NCBI GenBank assembly: GCA_001414485.1
Contig: LLEY01000095.1
Span: 1 to 64,000, forward strand
Direction: 5' to 3'
Length of the DNA: 64,000 bases
Source of the DNA: Calycina herbarum
Taxonomy: Eukaryota > Ascomycota > Leotiomycetes > Helotiales > Pezizellaceae
Shown here piece after piece: positions 47,531-59,300 of the stretch. Below the pieces are notes generated by a model. It was not told where the DNA came from. It was given only the letters and a program-made list of their open reading frames with translations, and did no database searches. The translations under genes were made by a program, and so were the position numbers. Each line of letters begins with the position of its first letter. Position 1 is the first letter of the stretch.

Positions 47531-48446
47531 GATGAATTAAGATAATGTTAAGATGGTAGGAATCTTCGGTGCTAAAGACATGGTTCATAGAAAGCTGGAA
47601 ATACAACAAAATGATAGAAATGAACAAAGTTGGAGTAAGCTGGAAACGTCTTGAGGGATATATAAATGAGCAGCCAACGGACAACTTTGCAACTTGAACT
47701 CGTTCAATATCTCAAAAATTGTCATTGATCCACTTGGATCAGCCAAGAGAATGCTTCATGTGGAATATATTGGAATAAAAAGTCTTTCGTACCGCCGGAG
47801 ATGCAGATTAGAAAAAGGAGAAGCGATGGAGATGGATTTATTTATCTCCGTATCTCGGATTACAGATTTTCCACAATGAACCCACAACCTGAACAATAAA
47901 CAGTCACGTGCCCCTTCCCCCTTTTCTTCTCCAGGTCCAGAACTAAAACTAAAGAAATCTGAATTGGTCTTCATTCTCATTTTTTTATTCTCCGTATTTC
48001 CATGGCTTATAATTTTCTATTTCGCCCTCAAAGGTCACGTTTCACAAATTTCTTTTTCTTCCTCGCAACACTAACCCGAAAAGCTGTAGCCTAAGAACTC
48101 CCAAGCCTACCAATGGTATGCCCTTCATTTGACAAACAAGCTACCCCGCATCACATGCAACGCCACTTAAAACCTTCCATTTCTAGCTCCGAATGGCGAT
48201 TTGCTGTCACACTCTACTCGTTCTTTGTATTCTCCAATTGGATGCTGCGCTTAATGAGAAGGTGTTTCCATCCAATATTTCGAAACAACCCATGCGTGAA
48301 TGACGAGGAAGATGCCTAATGACACTGTTAACGGTGACTTTTGTGGTGTTTATGTCAACTTCACTCCAAACTTTCTAGATTGTCTGTCAAATTTTTAGAC
48401 AAGTTCTCCAGGTTGAGTCTTCTTCGCGCAAATTAGAAGCCTCCAA
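47531..48446. other. intergenic region, no supported gene
   Basis: Ordinary composition. Short open frames on both strands lack domains. The last part is the promoter of the P450 at 48447. Confidence 0.5.
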
Positions 48447-50215
48447 ATGTCTTCATTACGACTGATTACCGTGGCTTCGGTCACTATTGGTGCAGCCGAC
48501 TTACTCTTCCTCCATCAAATATCTCCCAAAGTCTCTTTCACCAAATTCACACTTCTACTAACTACTCTAAACTTCTCAGTATGGGGTCTCTGGGCAGGCT
48601 TCATCTATCCCCATTTCTTCAGTCCGTTGCGACATCTCCCCCAGCCAAAGGTAAGTTCACAGATAATCCCATATTTCCCTTTTCCATAACGCAAATCCCA
48701 CACCAACGACAATCCGAAATCTAACAACACCTTCTAGGGAGGCTACCCAATCATCCGCTTCGGCGGAGCAGGCTTCCAAAGACCAGCCGGCCAACGCTTC
48801 CTCGAATTCATTGACACAATCCCAAACGACGGCCTAATCCTCGTCCCAGGCTTCTTCAATTCCCCCGGCCTCATCCTCTCCAACGCCGAATCCCTCGCCG
48901 AAGTCCTCGTCCGAAAAAGTTACGACTACGAGAAACCAACCGAAGTTCGGAATTTCCTCCGTCAAGTCCTAGGAGACGGCCTCATCCTCACAGAAGGGGA
49001 GGAACATAAATTCCAAAGAAAGCATCTCCTCCCCGCGTTCAGCTTCCGTCATATCAAAGAACTTGTTCCTGTTTTTTGGTCGCGGAGTATTGCTTTGAGA
49101 GAGGAGATTTGCAAGGAGATCGATGATAATAAGGATGGGGATGGGAGAGCGGTGGTAGAGTTAAATCATTGGGCTAATAAGGTTACCCTTGATATAATTG
49201 GTGTTGCGGGACTTGGAAGGGATTTCAAGGCGTTGAGTAATGCTGATGATCCACTTGTCAAGAATTATGAGGAGATTCTTGAGCCGACGAGTGAGAAGCT
49301 TGTGTTTTTCATTTTTAATCTCATTTTTGGACGGAAGCTGGTTAGTTGGTTGCCTTGGAGTTTGAATGAGAGGCTTATGGCTACGACGGGGACGTTGAGG
49401 GGTTTCTGTCATGAGCTTGTACAGCAGAAGAGGGAGATTATGAAGAAGGAGGGGGAGGAGCAGCTGGATATTTTGAGTTTGCTTATTAGGTCGAATTGTT
49501 TTGGGGATGATACTTTGGTGGATCAGTTGTTAACGTTCATTGCTGCTGGGTAAGTCTCTTTCCCATCGCTTCCGTGACCAATAACTAAACTTTTAGACAC
49601 GAAACCACCAGCTCAGCATTCACATGGGCAGCCTACCTTCTCGCCAAAAATCCCGATATCAAAACCCGGCTCCGCGAAGAAGTGCGCTCCAATCTCCCCT
49701 ACACTTCCTCCTCAGACTCAACATTTGACCTCGCAACCGTCCTCGACTCGCTACCTCTTTTACATGGTGTCACACAAGAGGTCCTCCGTCTCTACCCCTC
49801 CGTCCCATCTACAATTCGCACAACAGTTCGAGAAACCTACATCTCAAACCAACTAATCCCACTCGGAACACGCATCCAAATCGCCCCCTGGGCAATAAAT
49901 CGGTCAACTACAATCTGGGGACCAGACGCGCAAGAATTCCATCCCGAACGATGGATCGATGAAGATGGAACACTTAACAACCACGGTGGCGTGATGGGAA
50001 ACAATTACTGCAATCTCACATTTCTGCATGGAAGTAGGAGTTGTATTGGGGAGAAATTTGCGAAGAGTGAGTTGAAGGCTCTTGTTGCTGTTTTGGTGGG
50101 GGGCTTTGATTGGGAGTTGGCGGATAAGGATGAGATCGCTATTCCGGCGGGAGTTATTACCACGAAGCCGAAGAATGGTATGAAGATACGGTTGAGAGAG
50201 TTGGAAGCTTGGTGA
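48447..50215 (+). CDS. cytochrome P450 monooxygenase
   Basis: Model: 48447-48650, 48738-49549 and 49597-50215 (544 residues). Two hydrophobic N-terminal segments (about residues 5-20 and 32-55) anchor it in the ER membrane. HLPQPK joins GGYPIIRFGG across the first intron (87 nt, GTAAGT...TAG). EGEEHKFQRKHLLPAFS is the C-helix W/H-R region. The second intron (47 nt) splits the I-helix AAGHETTS oxygen-activation motif and restores its glycine. The K-helix E-x-x-R is EVLRLYPS, the PERW motif FHPERW, and the heme loop FLHGSRSCIGEKFAKSE with Cys488 as axial ligand. All motifs are intact, so an active monooxygenase is expected; substrate unknown. Convergent with another P450 470 bp downstream. Confidence 0.92.
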
Positions 50216-50684
50216 TCTGGTGATTTGGAAGGTTAGTAGGGCTCTCTGCTTTGTTTTTGGGGGATATACGAACATGTCGTTTTAGCGCTTTGCAGACCAA
50301 TAGATATGTAATTGACAGAACGATTGAAACGTAGGTTGTTAGGAAAGAATGAACGTGAAATTATCTGCGGTCATGTTGTCTCATCTTTGTGACGTGATGC
50401 AGAAGTAAGATATTGATTCTATCAAGATCTTCGGGTAATAGCAAGTCTAATACAAATATCAGTCACACATCTGATCACTGACATCAATCTTGTCTAGACT
50501 TGCATATGAATCATTACACATTTCCAATCCCGAATTCAAGCTTGTCATACCTACCCTGGAGTCTTTCTCTTACTGAATTACAGGGAGTCGAGGCCAGTCT
50601 AGTGTAGAGAAAACACCAACTGAAAAGCGGCCGTAGCCATCAGCAACTCCTAGAAATCCAAGGTCCTCATCTAAAGACAACCAT

Positions 50685-52236
50685 CTAAATCTTCATGAAT
50701 CTCAAATCGCATCGTTCAATCTGCATCTCAAGCCATCCACCACCCTCCATCTCCCCTACCTTTTCGATCGAATAATTCGATATAACGCTAGCCACTGCCT
50801 CAGTCACAAGCAACATGGCGATATCCTTACCAACACAGCCGCGTGGGCCTTTACTAAACACCACAAATTTATCGTCTAGTGACTTCTTCTCGGCATCCCC
50901 TCCTGCGTCGAGCCAGCGTTGAGGCTCCCAAACTCCAGCATCGCGGCCCCAGGTGTCCTTGTCATGACTGACAATCCAGCTGTTAGAACTAACAAGAGTA
51001 CCAACCGGTAAAGGTTTATCAAGTCCAGGAATAACCTTTTCTGCTCCTGGTTTGACTTCCCGCGGGAAAGCTGTGGGGAATGGCGCAGAGTATCTCATAC
51101 TTTCCCGTACCACCGCATTCAAAATCTTGCTCTCGCCATGATGATCAACCTGAGAAAGTTCATTCCGTATTTTCAGCTGCCATGGAAGTCCCTCCTGACT
51201 CCCCAATCTCTCCAATACCCCCGTTACCGCTGCCGCCGTACTGCCTGGCCCGGCAAATAGAAGGTTAAAACATTCTCTCCATACCGTATTCAGCTCCATG
51301 CATCTCGAATCACTTCTCTCCATGGCCAACATACTCTTGGCTACACTCGGTTGGCCCACCCCGATTACTAGATTGTATTCATCTAGTATCAGAAGTTTCG
51401 TCCGAGAAGCGAGCGCAGCTATGCCAGTTAGAATTCCGGCCTTGTTGAATGTAGGTTTGCGTGTCATCTTGATCATTGGCCCAGTAGACATGAGCCAGGA
51501 TAGAAATGGGATGAAAGAACAACCCCAGGCGAATTTAGACATGGCTCGAAAAGCAGTGAGTACTCCTTCGCCACTGGTCGTTTCAGTCCAGGGCTCGTCG
51601 GAAAGAGAGGGACCGTAGATAATCTCAGCAAGAGTGTTGAAGGTAAGTTCATGGACTGGTCCCGCGATGTTGACTACCCCATTCTTTGCATTTGGAATTG
51701 CTGCAGAGAGCTTCGAGGTAAAATGGTGGACGTGTTTTACGATAACCGGACGATAGGATTGGATGTGCGAGGAAGTCAGTGAAGAACCAACGACCTTGCG
51801 ACGCGCATCACGATGCTCGGCGTGAGTGTGTGCAGAGAAGATGTTGGATGCACCGGTCCCTGGCTCACGGGCGAAGGCATAAAAGTCGCCTTTTTCAAAG
51901 CCATGATTGAAGCCGTAGATGGATTCAAAGGCTGCTGGGCTGGAGAAGGAGAGTGAATTGGGGCCGGTGCGGATGATTAGACCATGTTTTTGGTGTAGGT
52001 CCTGTTCAGCGACATGTAGGTTTCCTCTCAGGTAGTGGTAGAACTTCCTGGTGGTGGTTAATCTTGGACAACCGATGTTGAGGGGCTGACAGCCTGGCCT
52101 ACCAAATATTCGTGATGCTTGCGAGGAAAGGGCCAGGGTAGATGGCAAGAGGGTGGAGAAAACGACGATATACGGCACGAGAAAAGATGCCGATCGCAAG
52201 TATTTGAATAATCGTGAATAGAGTCGAATTTGCCAT
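50685..52236 (-). CDS. cytochrome P450 monooxygenase
   Basis: Model: complement of 50685-52047 and 52103-52236 (498 residues). A longer unspliced frame exists, but its first part has no ATG and no P450 features. The ATG at 52236 gives MANSTLFTIIQILAIGIFSR, then FLHPLAIYPGPFLASITNIW, the proline-rich hinge. A 55-nt intron (GTAGGC...CAG) then joins W to KFYHYLRGNLHVAEQDLH, exactly as in CYP families close to fungal isotrichodermin-type P450s. The I-helix reads FAGPGSTAAAV (the acidic residue is Gly-Ser), E-x-x-R is ESMRYSAPF, the PERW equivalent WEPQRW, and the heme loop FSKGPRGCVGKDIAM with Cys449. Motifs are complete. It is divergent from the gene at 52788 and may share its promoter. Confidence 0.88.
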
Positions 52237-52787
52237 TGTCTTTGATTCTTCAAGTTATCGTGTAAAGATTATTTGAAGGGGTTGGGTGTTTGCTTACAGT
52301 AGTGACGTTGCTGGCTGAGCACTCTCTGCCCCAGGACACAACCCTTAGCTTCTGGAGCTGCTTACTGATGGTGGTACACGGCGTCTACTACACCCTCCTT
52401 TACAGTGCGCTCCTCCTTGGGTTTCCTTCAGTCAGCGTAAAGTTGGTTGCTCAACATGATCGCGTCAGCAGCTTGCATGCGGCAGAGCAAGCACTTCCTG
52501 AGTTGTCACCGTCGGCAGGAAATATGAGTTGATCCTTTCCTTATATCTTCCTGATCAGCAATGTCCTTGTCATCGAAGGATTTCTACTTCTAAGAACGTG
52601 GCTTTCCGTGAAACTGTGTAACCACCAGAAGGTAAGCAGTGAGTTGAACTCGAAGAGTTCCACGATTATAAAGATGGTGGTCCTCGGCAGATTGTGAGTT
52701 TACGGTACTATATTCGTAAACATTCGTGTAACACTACCCCGACTTGGAAAGATCTAACAAAAGAGACAAATTGATCGAGTTGTCGAA

Positions 52788-54102
52788 ATGGCTTCGGCTG
52801 AACTTGTGGGCCAAAAGATTGACAACAGTACCTTTCGCGTATTCAACAGCCCTTCTTTGCTCATCAGCGCCTCGTTCTTCTTTCATTTTTCTTTCTTATC
52901 ATCTCAATTATTTATCTCTTGGAACTGACTTGTACTCCCCATAGATTGTCTCCATTCTGATGACATGCATTGCCCTCCTCATCGTCATCATCCGCCTCAC
53001 AGTCCGCTATCTCAAAGCCTCCAAATTATACACCGATGACTTTATCCTCATCTTCGCCGCCATCACCATGATAGGCAGTACAGTCATGGTCAACCTCGTC
53101 CTTCCATACAACCAAACCGAGGTTGATGTGGGCGCTAGCTTGATTTCCCCACCACCAAACCTGGTACATATCCTCGACTACGATGTAAAATTCCAAGACG
53201 CGACAGTCATGATGGCAAACGGGACTATATTCGGAGTGAAGTACTCCTTCCTCTTCTTCTTCCGCCAGGTGATTGCACAAACCAAGAGGTTGCGGATATA
53301 TTGGTGGTTCGTTGTTATCTTCACATTCCCATGTGCCGTCGCATGTGCCTGTACAAATTTCATGGTATGTCCTGCTTTTGGAGAAGATATCATGCCCGTC
53401 TGCGTCTACTCCGGACTGCAAAGACAGATTGCAGTTCTGTACATCACGATCGCACTCGATATCGCATCTGATCTCCTCCTGATATCCATTCCCGTCATCC
53501 TACTCTGGAATATCAGGATGAACTTCCGTCGTAAGCTAGGAATGGGTTGGCTTCTCTGTCTCAGCTCTTTCTGTATCGTTTGTGCTATCGTTCGAGCTGT
53601 GGGACATGAACTGGTCAATGGTCAAAATGATGTTGTCTGGATCTTGTTTTGGAGCCATATGGAGGCATGTGTTGCGTTGATTGCTTGTAGTATGACAGCG
53701 TTCCGTGCGCTTTTCAATCTCAAAGCTTCTCAAGGCGAGGTATTGAAGTTGGGACCGAGGCTGAGACGTCCAGTTCAGGACAATACGCTGGTTGAAAGCG
53801 AGAGTTCGACGAAGGGAAGTGGGAAGCCTCCTCGTCTGGAGATGCCACTCATGACCAAGCCTGAGATTTCTGGATTAAGGAGTATTTTAATGTGGGACCC
53901 TTTTGAAGGTGAAAAGGTTTATGATGTTGAGAGTACTGTTGCTGGGAATTCGGATAGGACATGGTTCAATGACGTATCGGTGGTTTCATCTAATACTACG
54001 AGAATAGTAAGTTGTTTTTTTGGAGTCTTGGATGGTGGTGCTAATGAAGAACAGAATTCGAATGAAGCCAGCACTGAAGCGTTAAGAGTTTCGTACAAAT
54101 GA
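52788..54102 (+). CDS. Pth11-like rhodopsin-domain integral membrane protein
   Basis: Model: 52788-52838 joined to 52945-54102 (402 residues). The second exon encodes seven hydrophobic helices starting IVSILMTCIALLIVIIRLTV, with KLYTDDFILIFAA (the conserved '.DD' after TM1-2), CAVACACTNFMVCP and CVYSGLQRQIAVLYITIALD in the centre, then a cytoplasmic tail of about 120 residues. This is the fungal rhodopsin-like family that includes Pth11-type putative G-protein-coupled sensors. The first exon is the weak point: acceptor TAG at 52942-52944 with a CTGAC branch site is good, but I chose the donor GTATTC at 52839 only because it preserves frame; other donors are possible. No CFEM domain is seen. 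Confidence 0.78.
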
Positions 54103-55806
54103 GGCATCCGAATCGTCGGTGGACCATTACGACGGGTAATATCAAAAAGGCTTCAGCTGCGTGGATGGTATTTCCCTTACAACGAAAATCTCCTATTTTA
54201 CCTTGCCGATTTCACTGTGGATACTAAACAAGAACGAAACTCTATTTTCCGAAACTGCGAGAGACCACATAAGAAGCGTATTGCCAAGCTAAGAGCCCCA
54301 AATATACATTATCACTCTTCTTGGAGTGCTGCTTGTGAAGTTTAGACAGTGACCAGTGAGCATCATCCACGCCGCTTTGCTTTCATTTACACCTTGTGCA
54401 AGTCAAGCATCGAATGAAGTTTTCAAATTTCAAGAAACCACATGTCCCATTGGCACTTACACAAACTCCGCCATTTCATGTGAAAAGAAGTGCCGGAAAA
54501 GCTGTGGGGGAATTTTCTAAGCTCTCTTCTCACACCCTCCAAAACGATAAGCGAATCTCATATATACTTGATCGACACAATCGTTACATTCTTTTTGGCA
54601 GCTTTGACTGTTTGGTTTATTGATCCCTTTTTTCAGTGCAATTTTCATTTATTTTTTACTATACCAATTTGCCGTCTCGAAGATGTACTCTTTCCAAAAG
54701 TTACTTGTTGCTTTTCCACAAGGAACTAGGGGTGGTTCGGATTCATGTGCTTACGGGGAGGGGAGTTGGAATGCGTATTCGAAGGGGATGGTTGATAATT
54801 GTCGGGATTGGGGGGGGGGGGGGGGGGGGAGGTTGGCTATTTACCTTTGTTTTCGCGGAGAGAGAACATAGAGGAGTGTGGGGCTAGTCCGCTCTCTTGC
54901 CTGTGCAGCACCGCACCCACTAAAACCCCAACAATATCTCCAAAATAAATCAGAAAAATACCGATAAAATTAGAATGAGTCCCAAACGGCTAAGTAATGC
55001 TGTAATAGAACCTGACTGTTTTTAACTCGCGCGCTTTCAAGTTTAACACGTTTTCTAGGTGGAAATGTGCGTAGTGCGCCTTGGGGTGGTTTTAACAACC
55101 GTGCCGCCCTGAATCAGAGCTTCCCCCACTGGAATTTCTTCCCCTCTTATCTTCCAACAATACCAACACCAAGCACAGTACGCTCCCAATCCGACCGTCA
55201 CAAACCCCGAAGCTGTACTCGCAGTGCATCACAACCGTGTCGTAAGACTGCACGCTGTCGGAAATCTAGGTTCTGGGCTGCGAGGCTGCGGGGGGATGTG
55301 GTTCGGGTTTCACTTGCTTTTTTTAGCTCTGGGCTAGACTGGCTAGTGTCCTTCTGCCATGTCCAATTTAGTACATTGGGCGTTCAATTGAGCTGCAAGA
55401 AGTACGAAATAGAATTTTGTTTTTTGTTTTCTTTTGCTTTCCGTGATTCTAGAGTTCTAGAGCGAGGCAGATTTACATATTTCCCAGATTTCCATTCTCT
55501 TCCAGCGCTTTCGAGTCGCTCATTTTTATGACAAGATGCTCTTAACTAGGAAAACACAAACGGTTTTGTGCCATTATTCTGCCTTGTCAAATTTATCGGT
55601 GAGTTTTTTTCTTTTTCTTGGGTATCGGGGTTCTCCCAGGCTATGCTTCCAATCATTCCATGATTTGTGAAGCCACTTAAGCCGCATGGCTTGAGCTGAA
55701 TCGATAAATGGCATTGCGGGTTGACTCCATGGCGTACCCTTGGTTCATATATACGAAGCTCTTCCCATTTCGTCTCAATCCTCTCTTGTCGCTGTTATTT
55801 TCAAAG
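54103..55806. other. intergenic region with poly-G tract
   Basis: Open frames up to 154 codons occur (for example 55067-55531) but have no domain or coding bias, and low-complexity runs are common. I support no gene here. Confidence 0.5.
54810..54829. repeat. poly-G homopolymer (20 G)
   Basis: Twenty consecutive G residues, intergenic. Companion to the 22-G run at 2562. Confidence 0.9.
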
Positions 55807-57558
55807 ATGCATCCCATGGTGCGATCTTGGCTTCTTGCTACTTTGATTTGTTTTCTGGAGTATAATTGCGCACTTGGGGAGATGGCAGCTCCTACCATAG
55901 GTGCTCATGAGGAAGTTCCCATGATGTCGGAGCCAACCGCTGCTCCGCCCCGGGAACTGGTAAAGGCGAGGTTACAACAGAGAGCGACTGCGACGACTGC
56001 AGTTTATTGTGACGAGTGGAATATTGCCGGAGGTATGTTTTTCAGATTCCTATCTGCTTGTCGAATAGGTTTCAATATTGACCAAGAGGTAGATTACGGC
56101 CGACCCAAATGTTACCCTGGTTATACTTGTCTATTTACACAGATTGGCGGGAAGGGTTACGAGGGATGTGGGAAACAAGGAGTTGCGTATAATTGGATTA
56201 CTGGTACGTGGTATCGTCAATGAGTTGTATTTTTATTTTCTAACGACTTTCTCCATTCAGAATGCTGGGAATCCAAGCTTGGATCCGCACCCGTCAGTCA
56301 AACCTATTGCACGGCCGGGACAGCTCCGTATTGCGGATATTTCGCTTTCATCGTATCGCCTCAAAGCACATATTGGAATTTTGGCTGTAGCTCAGAACCA
56401 TACTCGTTGACGGTCAATTTGGTGGACAGCACGAAGCCTCCTCCAACGCAATCTACTTCTTTTACTTCGTCTGGGGGTTTGATCCCCAATCCTACAAGCA
56501 GCCCGCTGCCCCCGGTTTCTCCAACAGCGCCCCCAATTACAGTCGAAACGAAAGATAAGAATGTCCCGATAGGAGCCATTGTGGGTGGAGCAGCAGGTGG
56601 GATAGGAGTTTTAGCATGCTTAGCAGCGCTGGGTTTCTTCCTCTTCAGAAAGAAGCGCAAAGTTCGGATTCAAAATAACGTGATGCAAACACACCAACAA
56701 CAACAGCAAGCCGACGCTGCAACAGCAACGGCGTATTTCGCAACTCAACAGTCAGTCTCCGAAATAGAAGGGAAACCGACAATAGCCCAACATCAACCAC
56801 CCAGAAACTCGCACAGACCACCCGAGAAAGTCGCTCCCTCAGAAACAACCCAAGAAATTTCTCGACTTCAATCTCCCGCTACGAGTTTCAATCAAAGTGA
56901 GCAGCGAAGCAATGTCAGTTCATCGCCTCCTCCTGTTTATACCCAACCATCTTCTCCGTTGAGGCCATTGAGTGGATTTTCGGAGCTCGAACAACACCAA
57001 CAGCAACATCACGAAAGAACGGTTAGTGTTGGTGGTGGAGATATGGGACATATACGACCAATAAGTGGATTTACGGAACTTGAACAGCATACCCCGCATC
57101 ACAATCGGTCTCCAACTCTCTCATCTATCCCGGCAAACCCTTCGACGCCATCAACACCATCACAGCCTCCACCAATTGCGACTGAGCTTGCCGCGAATCG
57201 CTCCACTCAACCACGCGGAAATGCGAGTGAACTAGACTCACAAACGCAGAATTTTCCAGGTGGTGTCTCCGAACTGCCAACGCAACGAATGTATCAAGCT
57301 TACTCTCCACCGCCGTCTTCAAATCAAATACCCACTCTCTCCTCACTTCCACCGACCTCGGCTCCCCGAGCGGGAAACCACACGATTTATCAAGCATATT
57401 CTCTACCACCTACTGAGCAAGAGATAAATGCTAGCACGGGGGGTATTACGAGACTTAAGGATGGAGTGGCAAGAACTATGAGTCCCAGGATAGATATGTC
57501 CGGGGCACCAATGAGTGAAGATTATGTCGATGAGACTCACGAGAGGAGGGTTGGTTGA
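55807..57558 (+). CDS. Mid2-like single-pass surface protein (putative wall sensor)
   Basis: Model: 55807-56203 joined to 56261-57558 (564 residues). The ATG at 55807 opens a signal peptide (MHPMVRSWLLATLICFLEYN); an in-frame ATG 33 codons upstream would bury it. A Cys-rich ectodomain follows (CDEWNIAGG, CYPGYTC, GCGKQG, CWESK, YCTAGTAPYCGYF), then a Ser/Thr/Pro-rich stalk, a Gly-rich transmembrane helix (IGAIVGGAAGGIGVLACLAA, about residues 236-261), a KKRKVR stop-transfer, and a cytoplasmic tail of about 300 residues rich in Gln, Ser and Pro. The tail contains duplicated RPLSGFSELEQH/RPISGFTELEQH and YQAYSPPP/YQAYSLPP motifs. Layout resembles Mid2/Wsc wall-stress sensors, though sequence homology is not shown. 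A 36-nt GT-AG segment (56033-56068) could be an additional, unusually short intron; I left it as coding. Confidence 0.8.
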
Positions 57559-58093
57559 ATATCTCATTGTGGGTTGGGAGTTTGGAGTTATACAGTCTTG
57601 TTTCCGAGATCGTTAATGTATGTTGTAAAATAGTTATATACCCGGAAAAGATAAATCCAATGTATATCTTCCAGATCATAATTTGCGTGTCCTGCAATTT
57701 CAATGAAATGGAGATTTGGAAGGCGGGACTTAAAGTTTACGAATATTTAGCCTGATGGTAACTGCCGATTTTAATTGACATTTCTAGAGTATATTTGTAG
57801 CTAAGTTCAATATTTGCACATGATACCAAGGCTGAAACAGTTGAAGTGAAGCTACCTACTGAGGGGTAACCAACACCTTCCTATTCCACAAACCTGCATC
57901 AACGGATACTGGAGGTTCTATTTTGTCCAAGGTCCTCCCACACCTTTTCCCCGCGAATTAATTCTGCTGATCAACACCAGGAATAGGCTAATAGGAGTGA
58001 GTTACGTTTCTGGGAAGGAGTTCAACAAAACACCGAGGTAAAGTTACAACACCATTTACACAAGTTATTGGAATAATTGGTGATGGAAAATTC
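57559..58093. other. intergenic region upstream of cutinase
   Basis: No gene supported. AT-rich 3' flank of the surface-protein gene and promoter of the cutinase. Confidence 0.5.
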
Positions 58094-58100
58094 TATAAAA
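58094..58100 (+). promoter_or_regulatory. TATA box of the cutinase gene
   Basis: TATAAAA lies 116 bp upstream of the cutinase ATG, followed by a CT-rich leader (about 58125-58200), a common promoter layout in highly induced fungal genes. Confidence 0.5.
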
Positions 58101-58215
58101 GAATGCGGTTGCTCTAGGGATTTCTTCTTTTATTCACTGCCCTGAAGCCCCAAATCTCCCATCCCCCCCTTTTTGAACAAGCACTTTTGTCCCTCGCCTA
58201 TTTACTCATTACACC

Positions 58216-59089
58216 ATGCTGTCTCTAACCACCCTCCTCTCTCTCTCCTCTCTCGTTGCTACAGTCTTCGCCCGTCCAGCGGAGCCTGTAGTCGAGATTC
58301 CCACTCCAACAGAACCAGACGCATCACTCATCCATGCCCCAGGAACAGCCTTCAACGTCCTCGCCCTCCCAACAACCGAAACCGGTCTCTCTGGTGCCTG
58401 CAAAGCAGTAACCGTAATCTTCGCCCGCGGAACCAGCGAAGCTGGAAACGTAGGCACCATCGCCGGACCCCCAATGTTCTCGGTTCTCCGTTCCAGTCTC
58501 GGTACCGCAGCCGTCGCGGTCCAGGGAGTGGATTATACGGCTTCTGTCACAGGCTATCTTTTGGGGGGTGACCCGGCGGGAAGTACGGAGATGTTAAGAT
58601 TGATTAATCTTGCTTCTACTCAATGTCCGAGTACGAAGATTGTGCTTGGAGGGTATAGTCAGGGGGCTCAGCTTGTGCATAATGCTGCGAAGTCACTTAC
58701 TGCGGCTGTTACTGCTAAGATCGCTGCTGGTGAGTGCCCCGATGTTGACGCTGGAGAGGATTTGTTGGCTAACTTCGTGCAGTTGTTGTTTTTGGGGATC
58801 CAAAAAATGGACAGGCTGTTGGAACTGTCCCTACTGCTCGTATGTAACTTTTTTTTTTCTTCCGTTGCTTGGCCTTCCAACCTTAGTCGTCAAGTTGAAG
58901 TGCCATCTGGCTTTCCTCTTTTTGGTTTTTGGTTCCGCGAGAAAAACCATATGCTAAATTTTTGCAGTGGTGTACAATGACTGCCATGTTAATGACATTA
59001 TTTGTACTGGTTCTGGGGGTGCGGCAGCACATTTGACGTATGGAGATGATGCCGCCGTGGCTTCTGCTTTCATTGTATCCAAAGTTTGA
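58216..59089 (+). CDS. cutinase (carbohydrate esterase family 5)
   Basis: Model: 58216-58729, 58783-58839 and 58968-59089 (230 residues). An N-terminal signal peptide (to about residue 19, cut near VFA-RP) and a short pro-region precede the alpha/beta-hydrolase core. The nucleophile Ser148 is in GGYSQGAQ, Asp200 in CHVNDIIC and His212 in AAAHLTYG, the complete triad; Cys196 and Cys203 flank the Asp. ACKAVTVIFARGTSEAGNVG carries the oxyanion-side sequence. Introns of 53 and 128 nt restore VVFGDPKNGQAVGTVP and join it to the C-terminus. Length is usual for secreted cutinases, which hydrolyse cutin polyester on plant surfaces. The last 30 codons, including the stop, are tandemly duplicated downstream. 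Confidence 0.93.
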
Positions 59090-59180
59090 GTTTGTACTGG
59101 TTCTGGGGGTGCGGCAGCACATTTGACGTATGGAGATGATGCCGCCGTGGCTTCTGCTTTCATTGTATGCAAAGTTTGAG
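59001..59180. repeat. 90-bp tandem duplication of the cutinase 3' end
   Basis: 59001-59090 and 59091-59180 are identical except one base (TCC/TGC near their ends). The unit covers the last 29 codons and the stop of the cutinase. The first stop ends the protein, so copy two is untranslated. Confidence 0.95.
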
Positions 59181-59300
59181 AGTTGTGATTGTACTGATTC
59201 TCTTGATCGCTGAAAACTTCTTCTCCTTCTTCTGTCCTGGGAACTGGGTCTGTCTTTACAATTGGCTTCCAAAAATCAAAATACTTTCTTGCAATTAATC

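Noticed and set aside
49161..49412. Minus-strand frame inside the P450 at 48447
   Set aside because: Antisense shadow of a confidently spliced P450 exon.
52290..52532. 80-codon frame between the divergent P450 and Pth11-like genes
   Set aside because: It sits in the shared upstream region with no domain and no plausible start context.
55067..55531. 154-codon + strand frame in the intergenic region
   Set aside because: Composition is Ser/Arg-rich and low-complexity with no motif or flanking gene signals; probably chance.
59091..59272. Frame on the minus strand with a repeated SHGGIISIRQMCC segment
   Set aside because: The apparent protein repeat is only the antisense of the 90-bp tandem duplication of the cutinase 3' end.
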